Source: Ancylomarina sp048268005 (GTDB taxonomy: Bacteria; Bacteroidota; Bacteroidia; Bacteroidales; Marinifilaceae). From it: a stretch of DNA of 64,000 bases. The DNA lies in NCBI GenBank assembly GCA_048268005.1, contig JBLWWJ010000002.1, positions 1,178,001-1,242,000 on the forward strand, in the 5' to 3' direction. Made by a program: the position numbers and the translations under genes. Under the pieces are notes generated by a model. That model made no database searches. It worked only from the letters and a program-made list of their open reading frames with translations, and was not told the DNA's origin. Numbering within the stretch: the stretch's first letter is position 1; each line of letters opens with the position of its first letter. Of this stretch, positions 8,608 to 16,414 are shown piece by piece.

Positions 8608-9804
8608 ATGAATAGAAATTTAGTTTTCATATTGATATTAATAATTTGTCTTATAAGTGCATGCACTGAGGATTATACATCAAAAAAATATATAAAGAAG
8701 GTATTGGCCAATCTCGAAAATATTGAATCCGCAACCTATAATACAATTGGTGAAAATTGGGTGCCAGGAGATACCACAGCTAGTTATATTGAACACAATA
8801 TGATAAAAGAGTATAATTATTCCGCAGACACAACTATTGGAGCAAAGTATGTTAAATTTGAACGGGATGATTCCACAAAGGTTAAGTTTTGCTATGATGG
8901 AAAAATGCGAGCTGTTTTTTATAATGAACACAAGGGTATTGTAGTTGATAGCTTTAAGGTGAGGAAATTACCATTTAGACCAGTTAATCCACCATTTTTT
9001 AATTACACCAAAAATATTCTCGATTATGCAATATCTACAAAAGATAGTGTTGTGTTGGATATACAAGATTTAAGTGATTCTGTTTATCTGAAACTAACTA
9101 TTAATGAAGAAAATCAGGTTGAATTTTTTGGTAAAGCAACTTATATGCCTTTATCTCCATACTCTTATGACAATACCTCAATTTTTGAAGTTTGGATTAA
9201 CAAAACAGACAACCTACCATATAAAGTAAGACGTGAGATGTCTCATAATATTTCAGTAACAACCTGTGAAAATTATGAATTAAATAAACTTCATATTGAA
9301 GATTTTGTTGCCACAGATTATTTTCCTAAGAATTATGAAATAAGACCTTATGGAGTAAAAAGAAAACAATCGGGAACGCACCTATTACTTAATAAAACAG
9401 CTCCAGACTGGAGCCTTCAGTCTACTGAAAACAGTACTGTTTCCTTGAAAGACTTTAAAAATAAAGTGACTCTAATTCAGTTTACAAGTGTAAGTTGCGG
9501 GCCTTGTAAAGCTTCAATACCTTTCCTTAAGCAGTTAGCAACTGAATACAAACAAGAAAATTTTGATTTTGTATCAATAGAATGTACTTGTAATAATTCA
9601 GACGCACTCAAAAGATATATGAATAGAAATGATTTTGACTATAAGTTTCTATTGTCATCAACAGAGGTAAGAGAAAAATATTCGATACGTTCTTATCCTG
9701 TGTTCTTTGTTCTTGATGAAAATCAGGTAATTAAAGCAGTGATGAACGGCTATGGTAAGGGAGTTGAAGATAAGATAAATGACGCAATAAATAAATTAAT
9801 ATAG
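8608..9804 (+). CDS. TlpA-like thioredoxin-fold lipoprotein
   Basis: A 398-residue lipoprotein (signal ends at the Cys of LISAC-TE). Residues 25-260 form an unrecognised N-terminal domain rich in beta strands. Residues 265-398 are a TlpA/ResA-type thioredoxin domain: APDWSL, then SCGPCKA with the redox pair C297 and C300, and a cis-Pro in the SYPVFFVLD strand. Such proteins act as periplasmic thiol reductants, often in cytochrome c maturation or stress. Here there are no such partners nearby, and the gene lies alone between repeats R1a and R1b, so its substrate is unknown. It is AT-rich like the other genes of this block. Confidence 0.88.
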   Translation: MNRNLVFILILIICLISACTEDYTSKKYIKKVLANLENIESATYNTIGENWVPGDTTASYIEHNMIKEYNYSADTTIGAKYVKFERDDSTKVKFCYDGKMRAVFYNEHKGIVVDSFKVRKLPFRPVNPPFFNYTKNILDYAISTKDSVVLDIQDLSDSVYLKLTINEENQVEFFGKATYMPLSPYSYDNTSIFEVWINKTDNLPYKVRREMSHNISVTTCENYELNKLHIEDFVATDYFPKNYEIRPYGVKRKQSGTHLLLNKTAPDWSLQSTENSTVSLKDFKNKVTLIQFTSVSCGPCKASIPFLKQLATEYKQENFDFVSIECTCNNSDALKRYMNRNDFDYKFLLSSTEVREKYSIRSYPVFFVLDENQVIKAVMNGYGKGVEDKINDAINKLI

Positions 9805-9818
9805 AAATATCAGCGCAT

Positions 9819-9933
9819 AACAAAAGCCAAATTTTATGGGCGGAGGGAATTGAACGAGAGTTGGTGTCATTAATCCCAATGTGTCGGAATAAAAATGGTC
9901 TACGCCACTTTACAAGACAGTTAGGAAATATAG
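9819..9933 (+). repeat. Intergenic repeat family R1, copy b
   Basis: Begins 14 bases after the TlpA-like gene. It opens with CGCATAACAAAAGCC and closes with GACAGTTAGG. That general layout, an AAC box at one end and a GTTAG box at the other about 105 bases apart, is like an integron attC site, but the inner arms do not form the long palindrome of a classical attC. The 5' and 3' blocks are shared with copy a. Confidence 0.75.
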
Positions 9934-9949
9934 AGAAAAGAGTATTCGC

Positions 9950-10031
9950 TTAACAAAGCATATAGTGTAAACTATGTGACTTGTACAGCTGTAAACTATC
10001 TCCCTGTACATACATTTTAAAACAGACTTAT
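9950..10031 (+). other. Structured leader before a small membrane-protein gene
   Basis: After a further TTAACAAAG motif (about 9950-9958) come two short inverted repeats: TAGT and ACTA around 9963-9974, and TGTACAG (about 9982-9988) with CTGTACA (about 10004-10010). It looks like another repeat-type element without its own gene, or the leader of the next gene. Confidence 0.4.
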
Positions 10032-10235
10032 ATGAGTTCATTAGCAAAGATCATTTGGACATTCGGTATACTAATTTGGGTAATCATGTTGATCGTATTG
10101 ACGATTGCATTGACTGATTTAATCCCCGAAAATCCTTTTAGAGAATATAGAATAATTATTGGAATTGGATTTATAACAATATCTGGATTTATTCGAAATG
10201 CTTACAAGAACAGAAAAAAGATACGGAATGTTTAG
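10032..10235 (+). CDS. Small two-helix membrane protein
   Basis: A 67-residue protein starting at ATG 10032. The frame stays open 17 codons further upstream to a TTG, but that part overlaps the hairpin leader, so the ATG is preferred. Two hydrophobic helices (IIWTFGILIWVIMLIVLTIA and IIIGIGFITISGFI) are followed by a basic tail, NAYKNRKKIRNV. I do not recognise the family. It is followed by repeat R2a and belongs to the cassette-like block. Confidence 0.6.
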   Translation: MSSLAKIIWTFGILIWVIMLIVLTIALTDLIPENPFREYRIIIGIGFITISGFIRNAYKNRKKIRNV

Positions 10236-10244
10236 AATTCAAAC

Positions 10245-10374
10245 TCCGCTGGTGCGCGATGAGCTATGTTACTCCCTTCGGTCGGTTACATCGCGTTCCT
10301 TCAGATAAAATAAGACCACAGGATGTAAACCGAAACGAAGTGGAGCTCAGCGAAGCTAATCGTGCGGTAGCGGG
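10245..10374 (+). repeat. Intergenic repeat family R2, copy a
   Basis: It shares TCCGCTGGTGCGCG (10245-10258) and GTGCGGTAG (10362-10370) exactly with copy b. A central 36-base block (10285-10320) is identical to copy b at 35 positions. Copy a has extra bases between the blocks. CGCGATG and CATCGCG around 10254-10295 form a 7-base stem. A 60-codon frame covering this repeat is judged not to be a gene. Confidence 0.85.
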
Positions 10375-10471
10375 GGGAACGTTCTCATGCATTAATAAAG
10401 TTAAACAGGAACACAGTTTTTCAATTCAAAAGAGAAGTTAACTGTAGAAATTGAAATCTAATATTAAAACC

Positions 10472-10927
10472 ATGAATAATACAGATTTTAAAATAAGCTA
10501 TAAGGGAAGAAGATCATTTAGTTCTTTCAAAAGGAATACTCATTATGTTGCCGGAGTCATATTAATCGTAATTGGATTGTATGGATTAATAATCTTAAAT
10601 AATGAAATGTCCACATTTTATGGGATTCTCCTAGTAGGAGGGATTTTAAATGCTGGAATTGGGTTTATGGGGAAATATCTACACCATGAACATAGTTTTA
10701 TAACAATCAATCCAGAAATAATCGAATTTAAAAATTCAAGTCAGAAATCGAAGACTTTTTCGACAAATAACTTGCTGGATGTAGTTGTTGAATCAAATAA
10801 AGCAGAGTTCATTACAGTTGATCATCAAGTTAGTTTATATGACTTTTCAATCTTTTCGGAAGATGAAAAAAAGGAATTATATGCAGAGTTGGATAAGATA
10901 AAAGATAGACTACAGCTTAATGAATAG
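10472..10927 (+). CDS. Orphan membrane protein with PH-like C-terminal part
   Basis: A 151-residue protein from ATG 10472; an upstream TTG in frame is less likely. Two hydrophobic helices lie near residues 25-75 (YVAGVILIVIGLYGLIIL and YGILLVGGILNAGIGFMG). A beta-rich C-terminal domain with pattern FITINPEIIEFK...TFSTNNLLDVVVE...YDFS follows. This resembles bacterial PH-type domains that follow a membrane hairpin, but the assignment is tentative. It stands alone between repeats R2a and R1c. Confidence 0.65.
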   Translation: MNNTDFKISYKGRRSFSSFKRNTHYVAGVILIVIGLYGLIILNNEMSTFYGILLVGGILNAGIGFMGKYLHHEHSFITINPEIIEFKNSSQKSKTFSTNNLLDVVVESNKAEFITVDHQVSLYDFSIFSEDEKKELYAELDKIKDRLQLNE

Positions 10928-10930
10928 TTC

Positions 10931-10986
10931 GATCCCGATAGGTCGGGATTTAAATCGCCTAAGCCACTTAGTAAGACCGTTCTTAT
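10931..10986 (+). repeat. Intergenic repeat family R1, copy c (3' part only)
   Basis: Directly follows the stop codon of the preceding gene. It has only the 3' half of R1: 10945-10975 matches copy a at 27 of 31 bases and ends in AAGACCGTT. Its own ATCCCGA/TCGGGAT inverted repeat replaces the missing 5' part. Confidence 0.7.
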
Positions 10987-11010
10987 TAATTATTAATAAA
11001 TATCTGGAAT

Positions 11011-11493
11011 ATGTCAGAAAATAAAATCACAATTGAAAAAGGGATTATTGATTCTACCTCCTTGAAAAGGAAATTATGGAATTTGAGGTTTAAATTTATT
11101 TTACCCGAAATCATTATTCTGGTAATCTTTTTACTGTTGAGGGGTACGAATTATTTAGTTTGGGAATACGACTGGATATTATGCCTAATAGTACTCATAA
11201 TACCCTTAGTTGGAAGAATTATAAGTGATTATAAACCTGATTGCATCTATCATTTTAATAAGGAAGACAGGAATGTAAATCTATTCTTGATAAATGTCTT
11301 GGGTATGAAGAAGAGTGTATCAATTTCTCTGGATGAAGTATGTGAAATAGAATACGATGATAAAGGGCTTTGGAGAGAAAATGGTAAAATTTGGATTCAT
11401 TTTGAAAAACGTGTAGAAGAATATAGCTTCATTGATGATAGCGTGCGAAATGAGCTTAAGGACAAATTAGACTTAGGGAAAGAAGTAAGCTAA
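11011..11493 (+). CDS. Orphan two-helix membrane protein
   Basis: A 160-residue protein. A short cytoplasmic N-terminus is followed by two helices (FKFILPEIIILVIFLLL and WILCLIVLIIPLVGRII) and a soluble beta-rich C-terminal domain (YHFNKEDRNVNLFLINVLG...VSISLDEVCEIEYD). The plan is the same as in the neighbouring 151-residue protein, a membrane hairpin plus a PH-like domain, but similarity is too low to call them homologues by eye. It is followed by repeat R2b and forms the last unit of the cassette-like block. Confidence 0.68.
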   Translation: MSENKITIEKGIIDSTSLKRKLWNLRFKFILPEIIILVIFLLLRGTNYLVWEYDWILCLIVLIIPLVGRIISDYKPDCIYHFNKEDRNVNLFLINVLGMKKSVSISLDEVCEIEYDDKGLWRENGKIWIHFEKRVEEYSFIDDSVRNELKDKLDLGKEVS

Positions 11494-11517
11494 TGAGACC
11501 ATTTTGTGAAAAACAAG

Positions 11518-11590
11518 TCCGCTGGTGCGCGGTTGCATCGCGTTCCTTCAGATAAAATAAGACCACACGATAGATTTGTGCGGTAGTGGG
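11518..11590 (+). repeat. Intergenic repeat family R2, copy b
   Basis: The shorter copy of R2. It has the same opening 14 bases (11518-11531), 36-base core (11532-11567, one mismatch to copy a) and closing GTGCGGTAG (11578-11586), with the inner spacers of copy a missing. It lies 24 bases after the stop codon of the last short gene. Confidence 0.85.
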
Positions 11591-11699
11591 TGCAGTGTTT
11601 TATTAAATTTAGAAGTAGGCAGGATTTAGGGAGTGAGAAAGTAAATTGAACATTGGTTAGTTAAGAAAAAGGAGTACGTTTTTTGTAAATAAACGAACA

Positions 11700-12986
11700 A
11701 TGAAAAAATCAAAGGTTTCCATATTTTGGTTTAGAAGAGATTTGAGGCTAGACGATAATCGTGGTTTATTTGAAGCTCTTAATGGTGCGTATCCGGTTCT
11801 GCCAGTTTTCATTTTTGATACAAACATTATAGATGAACTTAAGGCAAATGATGCACGCGTTTCTTTCATTTACAAGCGTTTATTGATTTTGAATGAAATT
11901 CTCGAAAACCATTCGAGTAGCCTATGCTGTAAAAAGGGGAAACCGGAAGATATCTGGAAATCGATTCTCAAAAAATATGATGTACAAAGCGTCTATTATA
12001 ACGAAGATTATGAACCTTATGCAATAAGTCGAGACAAAAATATTGAAGAAATATTAAGAGACTCAGATGTGACTTACAAGCGATTCAAAGATCAGGTGAT
12101 ATTCGAAAAAGGAGAGGTCCTTAAAGCGGATCAGACACCTTATACCATTTATACACCTTACAAGAACAAATGGCTTGAAAAATTGAAGTGTACAGAACTC
12201 AAACATTTCGATTCTGAACGATGTGATAATTTTTTTAAAGAAAGCTTTACTCTGCCGACTTTATCGGAAATAGGATTCACTCAGTCGATAATTAAAGTTC
12301 CGAATTACAATTTAGATTACCTGGAAGAATATGAATCGCATAGAAACTATCCAGCCATTGATAAAACAAGTCATCTTTCTCCACATCTTCGCTTCGGAAC
12401 GATCAGTATTAGAAAAATTGTACAAAAAGCTAAGGTGAATCCAGTCTTTTTGAATGAACTGATTTGGCGTGAGTTTTTTATGCAGATTTTATATCATTTT
12501 CCACATGTTGTGCATACCAATTTCAAGCGTAAATACGATGGAATTCAATGGCGGAATAATATAGATGAGTTTGAGAAATGGAAAATGGGAGAAACCGGTT
12601 ATCCAATGGTCGACGCAGGAATGAGGGAGTTGAATAGCACAGGCTATATGCACAATAGAGTAAGGATGATAACGGCAGGCTTTTTATGTAAACATTTACT
12701 AATAGATTGGCGTTGGGGAGAAGCTTATTTTGCAGAGAAATTGTTGGATTACGAATTAGCATCGAATAACGGGAATTGGCAATGGTCCGCTGGAACGGGA
12801 TGCGATGCCGCGCCATACTTTAGAGTATTTAATCCTACAGCACAGATAAAAAAGTTTGATTCAAACTTGACCTATATAAAAAGGTGGATCCCTGACTTAG
12901 ATTCCATGAATTACCCAGAACCTATCGTTGAGCATAAAATGGCAAGGGAACGCGCTATTCGTGTATATAAGGAAGGTATACAATAG
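11700..12986 (+). CDS. phrB: Deoxyribodipyrimidine photolyase (class I cryptochrome/photolyase family)
   Basis: A 428-residue flavoprotein expected to repair UV-induced cyclobutane pyrimidine dimers with blue light. The N-terminal alpha/beta antenna domain opens with IFWFRRDLRLDDNRGL. The C-terminal FAD domain has ELIWREFFMQIL, TGYPMVDAGMREL, MHNRVRMI and the NGNWQWSAGTGCDAAPYFR segment that contacts FAD and the lesion. Length is slightly short but within the family. The MutS-like gene starts 55 bases downstream in the same direction and may be cotranscribed. A DASH cryptochrome is less likely because the C-terminal segments match dimer photolyases. Confidence 0.95.
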   Translation: MKKSKVSIFWFRRDLRLDDNRGLFEALNGAYPVLPVFIFDTNIIDELKANDARVSFIYKRLLILNEILENHSSSLCCKKGKPEDIWKSILKKYDVQSVYYNEDYEPYAISRDKNIEEILRDSDVTYKRFKDQVIFEKGEVLKADQTPYTIYTPYKNKWLEKLKCTELKHFDSERCDNFFKESFTLPTLSEIGFTQSIIKVPNYNLDYLEEYESHRNYPAIDKTSHLSPHLRFGTISIRKIVQKAKVNPVFLNELIWREFFMQILYHFPHVVHTNFKRKYDGIQWRNNIDEFEKWKMGETGYPMVDAGMRELNSTGYMHNRVRMITAGFLCKHLLIDWRWGEAYFAEKLLDYELASNNGNWQWSAGTGCDAAPYFRVFNPTAQIKKFDSNLTYIKRWIPDLDSMNYPEPIVEHKMARERAIRVYKEGIQ

Positions 12987-13041
12987 AGCAGGAACAAGAT
13001 GCGATAGAAAGATTAATAAGACAATTACAGTAATTACAAAT

Positions 13042-14655
13042 ATGGTTTTTAGGCGCAAGAAAAAAAATATCGAGAGATTGAAGTCTTCTTTTGGTGAACA
13101 AAAGGATGATACTTTTAATTTCAAGTTGATTTCTAAGTATTTTAAGAATAAGGACAATTCAAAAGCCTTTCATGTATTGTCTGATAAGACCTGTAATGAT
13201 TTGGACTTTGAAGAATTATTCATGTTTGTGGATAGAAGCACGTCTAAAGTGGGGCAGCAATATTTATATCAGATTTTGCGTTGTATACCATCAGATTCTA
13301 AGGCTACTGATTTAAACGAAAGATTGATTAAAAAGCTTGGGGATGATCTTGACTTTAGGGTGAAAACTCAGATGCTTCTTGAGAAGCTAAAAAAGCGCGA
13401 TGCTTATTATATATCTTCAATATTTCAGGAAGAACATTTGAAAGCACCTAAGTGGTTTTTTGTAGTTCGACTTTTGTCTTTCACCAGTCTACTGACAATT
13501 CTATTGCTTCCATTTAGGCCAGAGCTATTTCTTCTTTTAATTCCTGTTTTTATCATTAATCTCGGTATTCATTATTGGAATAAGGGAAATCTCTATCAGT
13601 ATGTGAGTTCTATTCCTCAATTATTGAACTTGAATCATGTTGCAAATCAGCTACACAAAGAGGACAGTTTTAAAGAGATAAATCCAGAATTAAATGATGC
13701 CATTAAGGTGATTGATCAGGTAAGGAGCAGAATGTCATTCTTTCAGCTCGGAGCAAAAATTCAAGGTGACTTCGAAGCTGTATTCTGGGCAATTCTCGAA
13801 CTATTTAAAACAACATTCCTTTTGGAACCTTTACTGCTGTTTGGTGTTTTAAAGCGACTCAACACAAAACGCAAGGAAATTGAAGAAGTCTTCACCTTTG
13901 TTGGGCATATCGATGCCTTAATTTCCATTGCATCTCTGCGCCATGGCTTAGAATCTTATTGTGTCCCTACGATAAATAAGAAGGAAATTGAAATATCTGG
14001 TACAGATGCTTATCACCCTTTAATAGAAGCTTGTGTGACCAACTCTATTAGGGTGAAAGATAAATCGGTTTTGCTGACGGGCTCGAATATGTCAGGGAAA
14101 ACATCTTTTATTCGAACCATGGGGCTTAATCTAATCACAGGTTTGACCTTGAATACGTGTTTTGCAAAATCCATGAGTCTGCCAAGAGCTCGAATCTACT
14201 CGGCAATTCGTATTAGCGACGATTTAATGAATGATAAGAGTTATTATTTCGAGGAAGTTCTGACGATAAAGGAGATGATTGACAATAGTGACAGTATCAC
14301 ACCAAATATTTTTTTGCTTGATGAAATATTTAAGGGTACCAATACGGTTGAGCGAATTTCAGCTGGGAAAGCCGTTCTGTCATCGCTATCTAAAAACAAG
14401 AATAGGGTGTTTGTGTCGACTCACGATATTGAGTTAACCGATATGCTAGCCCATGAATATGAACTGTATCATTTCAGTGAGATTGTTACGGATAAACATA
14501 TCGACTTCGATTATAAGTTGAAAGAGGGACGCTTAAAGAATCGAAATGCCATAAGAATTCTTCAGATTAATGATTACCCGGAAGAGGTGGTTAATGAAGC
14601 CATCGAATTATCAAAACAGCTGGATGAAATTGCAGAGACTAGCAGTGTTTGTTAG
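13042..14655 (+). CDS. Membrane-anchored MutS-like ATPase
   Basis: A 538-residue protein with the MutS ATPase module at its C-terminus: Walker A GSNMSGKTS (K353), Walker B IFLLDEIF (D427, E428), then STHDIEL. The N-terminal mismatch-recognition domains of MutS are absent. The core and lever region is interrupted by a hydrophobic segment (FFVVRLLSFTSLLTILLLPF, then LFLLLIPVFIINLGI), suggesting two membrane helices. It belongs to the 'MutS-related protein' group common in Bacteroidota, whose role is unknown. ATG 13042 is chosen because the upstream frame overlaps the photolyase gene and looks non-coding. Confidence 0.88.
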   Translation: MVFRRKKKNIERLKSSFGEQKDDTFNFKLISKYFKNKDNSKAFHVLSDKTCNDLDFEELFMFVDRSTSKVGQQYLYQILRCIPSDSKATDLNERLIKKLGDDLDFRVKTQMLLEKLKKRDAYYISSIFQEEHLKAPKWFFVVRLLSFTSLLTILLLPFRPELFLLLIPVFIINLGIHYWNKGNLYQYVSSIPQLLNLNHVANQLHKEDSFKEINPELNDAIKVIDQVRSRMSFFQLGAKIQGDFEAVFWAILELFKTTFLLEPLLLFGVLKRLNTKRKEIEEVFTFVGHIDALISIASLRHGLESYCVPTINKKEIEISGTDAYHPLIEACVTNSIRVKDKSVLLTGSNMSGKTSFIRTMGLNLITGLTLNTCFAKSMSLPRARIYSAIRISDDLMNDKSYYFEEVLTIKEMIDNSDSITPNIFLLDEIFKGTNTVERISAGKAVLSSLSKNKNRVFVSTHDIELTDMLAHEYELYHFSEIVTDKHIDFDYKLKEGRLKNRNAIRILQINDYPEEVVNEAIELSKQLDEIAETSSVC

Positions 14656-14752
14656 TAATTGTTTTAGCGACTTCTATAGGTTGTTAATAGAAGATAAAAT
14701 AGTGTTCTTGTATAAGAATTAAGATATTTTAAACTCAGTAAATAATAAAGTT

Positions 14753-14938
14753 ATGACTAGAGGAAAATCAATATTCATTTCATTCTTATTACTTCTAACA
14801 TCATTCTTACTGTATTTTTCTATGGAGGATAGTCCTATCGATCTGGATGATGAATTGGTCTCATTTGTTGCAGCCTTTGCTTTTGTAATAGGTCTTTTCA
14901 ATTTCGTAAGAGAGCTCTTCAGACTAAAGAAAAAATAA
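14753..14938 (+). CDS. Small two-helix membrane protein
   Basis: A 61-residue protein: a basic start, helix IFISFLLLLTSFLLYFSM, an acidic loop (EDSPIDLDDEL), helix VSFVAAFAFVIGLFNFV and a basic tail. The gene ends 4 bases before the next start, so the two are very likely translated from one message. Not recognised. Confidence 0.6.
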   Translation: MTRGKSIFISFLLLLTSFLLYFSMEDSPIDLDDELVSFVAAFAFVIGLFNFVRELFRLKKK

Positions 14939-14942
14939 GCTT

Positions 14943-15449
14943 ATGAATACAGAATTAAGTTGGGAGAAGGATACTTTCTCAAGAAGTTACACGCTGTTTA
15001 GTGCACAAAAGTTGTGCGGCTATCTTAAAAGGGATTCTTTGTCTCAATCTGCCAATGGGGAGATTAAAGGAGAGCTTTATTGTTTTAAGACATCGGGCTT
15101 TATAAAGAAGAATACCATTGTTTACGATGGATTAACCTATAAAAGTTTGGGTGTAATCACTTACGACGAATGGCGATCAAGGGCTATCTTGTCTGTCGAC
15201 AACAGAGTGCTGTACTTTAAGTTCGATAGTTTTTTTCAAAACTCATGGCAACTGATGGGAACTAAAGGTGAACAGATTGCTTATTCTACAACTTCAAACA
15301 AAGGTTATATCAATTCAACTACTGATGATAGCCTACTCTTATTAAGTGGCTTATTGGTGGCAGATTATTTTAAAAAATCACAGCGAGATATTTTTTTCCT
15401 GATGCTGATAGCAGCTTGCATCATCATCGTGTTCACTATTTTGTTTTAA
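14943..15449 (+). CDS. Hypothetical protein with C-terminal membrane anchor
   Basis: A 168-residue protein. Residues 1-130 are beta-rich with repeated turns (LCGYLKRDSL, GLTYKSLGVITY, NSWQLMGTKG), reminiscent of tubby/LURP-like beta-barrels. A hydrophobic C-terminal helix (IFFLMLIAACIIIVFTILF) should anchor it with the N-terminal domain in the cytoplasm, as there is no signal peptide. It is tightly coupled to the small membrane gene upstream and lies 18 bases before the DUF4349 gene. Function unknown. Confidence 0.65.
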   Translation: MNTELSWEKDTFSRSYTLFSAQKLCGYLKRDSLSQSANGEIKGELYCFKTSGFIKKNTIVYDGLTYKSLGVITYDEWRSRAILSVDNRVLYFKFDSFFQNSWQLMGTKGEQIAYSTTSNKGYINSTTDDSLLLLSGLLVADYFKKSQRDIFFLMLIAACIIIVFTILF

Positions 15450-15467
15450 ACAAAGACCAGATATAAA

Positions 15468-16361
15468 ATGAAAACTATGAGATCTATACTTAAATTATTA
15501 ATTCTTTTTGCTCTATTCACATCTTGCGATTCTAAGTCTGTCAATTATCTTGAGGCTGACAATGAGTTAGCTTTAGAGACTGAAATACAAGCAGAGGAAG
15601 AAATTATACCCATTACCAGGCAGGATGCTATAAAGCCGCCACCACCACCACCTCCAATGTCACCTCTTGTGCAGAAGACCGATGTAATTAAAAAGAAAAT
15701 CATAAAAGATGGTCGAATTGGCATTAAGGTTAAAGACTTGGATAATGCAAAGCTTCAGCTTGATTCTTTAGTGAAGAAGTATGATGCCTATTATGCCAAT
15801 GAGAGTTTTAGTAATTCACATTATCGATCTGCTTATAATCTTAAAATTCGCATTCCAAGTGAACATTTCGAAGATTTTATAAACGGTGTTGATAATGCAG
15901 AGGTGGAGTTGATGTTTAAGGATATTAACGCAAGGGATGTATCCGAAGAGTATTATGATCTGAAAACACGACTAGATAATAAAAGGTTGTATTTATCCCG
16001 TTATCAAGATTTGTTGAAAAAGGCGAAGTCTATAAAAGATATTCTTGAGGTAGAGGAGAAGATTCGATATTTGGTTGAGGAGATTGAAAGTGTTGAAGGT
16101 CAAATAAAATATCTGGATGATCAGGTCGGTTATAGTACTTTGAACTTAACGATTTCTATGGAAAAGGATGCCCGATTCGAACCAAAGAAAGAAGATAAGT
16201 TCTCTGAACAATTGAAAGAATCATTAGCTAATGGCTGGTTCGGAATAGTAACTTTCGTCCTTTTTCTGATAAAGATATGGCCTGTATGGATCGTTTGTGT
16301 TGTTCTTATTGTTGCATGGAGAAGATATAAAAGAATAAAAAAGAAGTTAACTAAAGAATAG
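15468..16361 (+). CDS. DUF4349 lipoprotein
   Basis: A 297-residue lipoprotein (Cys in LFTSC-DS). A proline run (PPPPPPPMSP near residue 65) works as a flexible linker. The DUF4349 body follows, with IKDGRIGIKVKDLDNAKLQLDSLV, LKIRIPSEHFEDFI and a coiled-coil stretch (LEVEEKIRYLVEEIESVEGQI). A C-terminal helix (GWFGIVTFVLFLIKIWPVWI) and a basic tail suggest a protein that spans the periplasm with a membrane end. The family is widespread, and its exact role is not established. Confidence 0.88.
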   Translation: MKTMRSILKLLILFALFTSCDSKSVNYLEADNELALETEIQAEEEIIPITRQDAIKPPPPPPPMSPLVQKTDVIKKKIIKDGRIGIKVKDLDNAKLQLDSLVKKYDAYYANESFSNSHYRSAYNLKIRIPSEHFEDFINGVDNAEVELMFKDINARDVSEEYYDLKTRLDNKRLYLSRYQDLLKKAKSIKDILEVEEKIRYLVEEIESVEGQIKYLDDQVGYSTLNLTISMEKDARFEPKKEDKFSEQLKESLANGWFGIVTFVLFLIKIWPVWIVCVVLIVAWRRYKRIKKKLTKE

Positions 16362-16414
16362 AGCTTCTTATCATATATCAAGTTATTAAACCCAATATTA
16401 AATAAAACCTAAAA

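Noticed and set aside
8463..9933. Classical integron attC sites
   Set aside because: R1 lacks the long imperfect palindrome and clean core boxes of a standard attC at both ends, and no integrase is present; only a resemblance is claimed.
10259..10441. 60-codon + strand frame with a Met start
   Set aside because: It lies almost wholly within repeat R2a, whose other copy does not keep the frame, so it is repeat sequence and not a gene.
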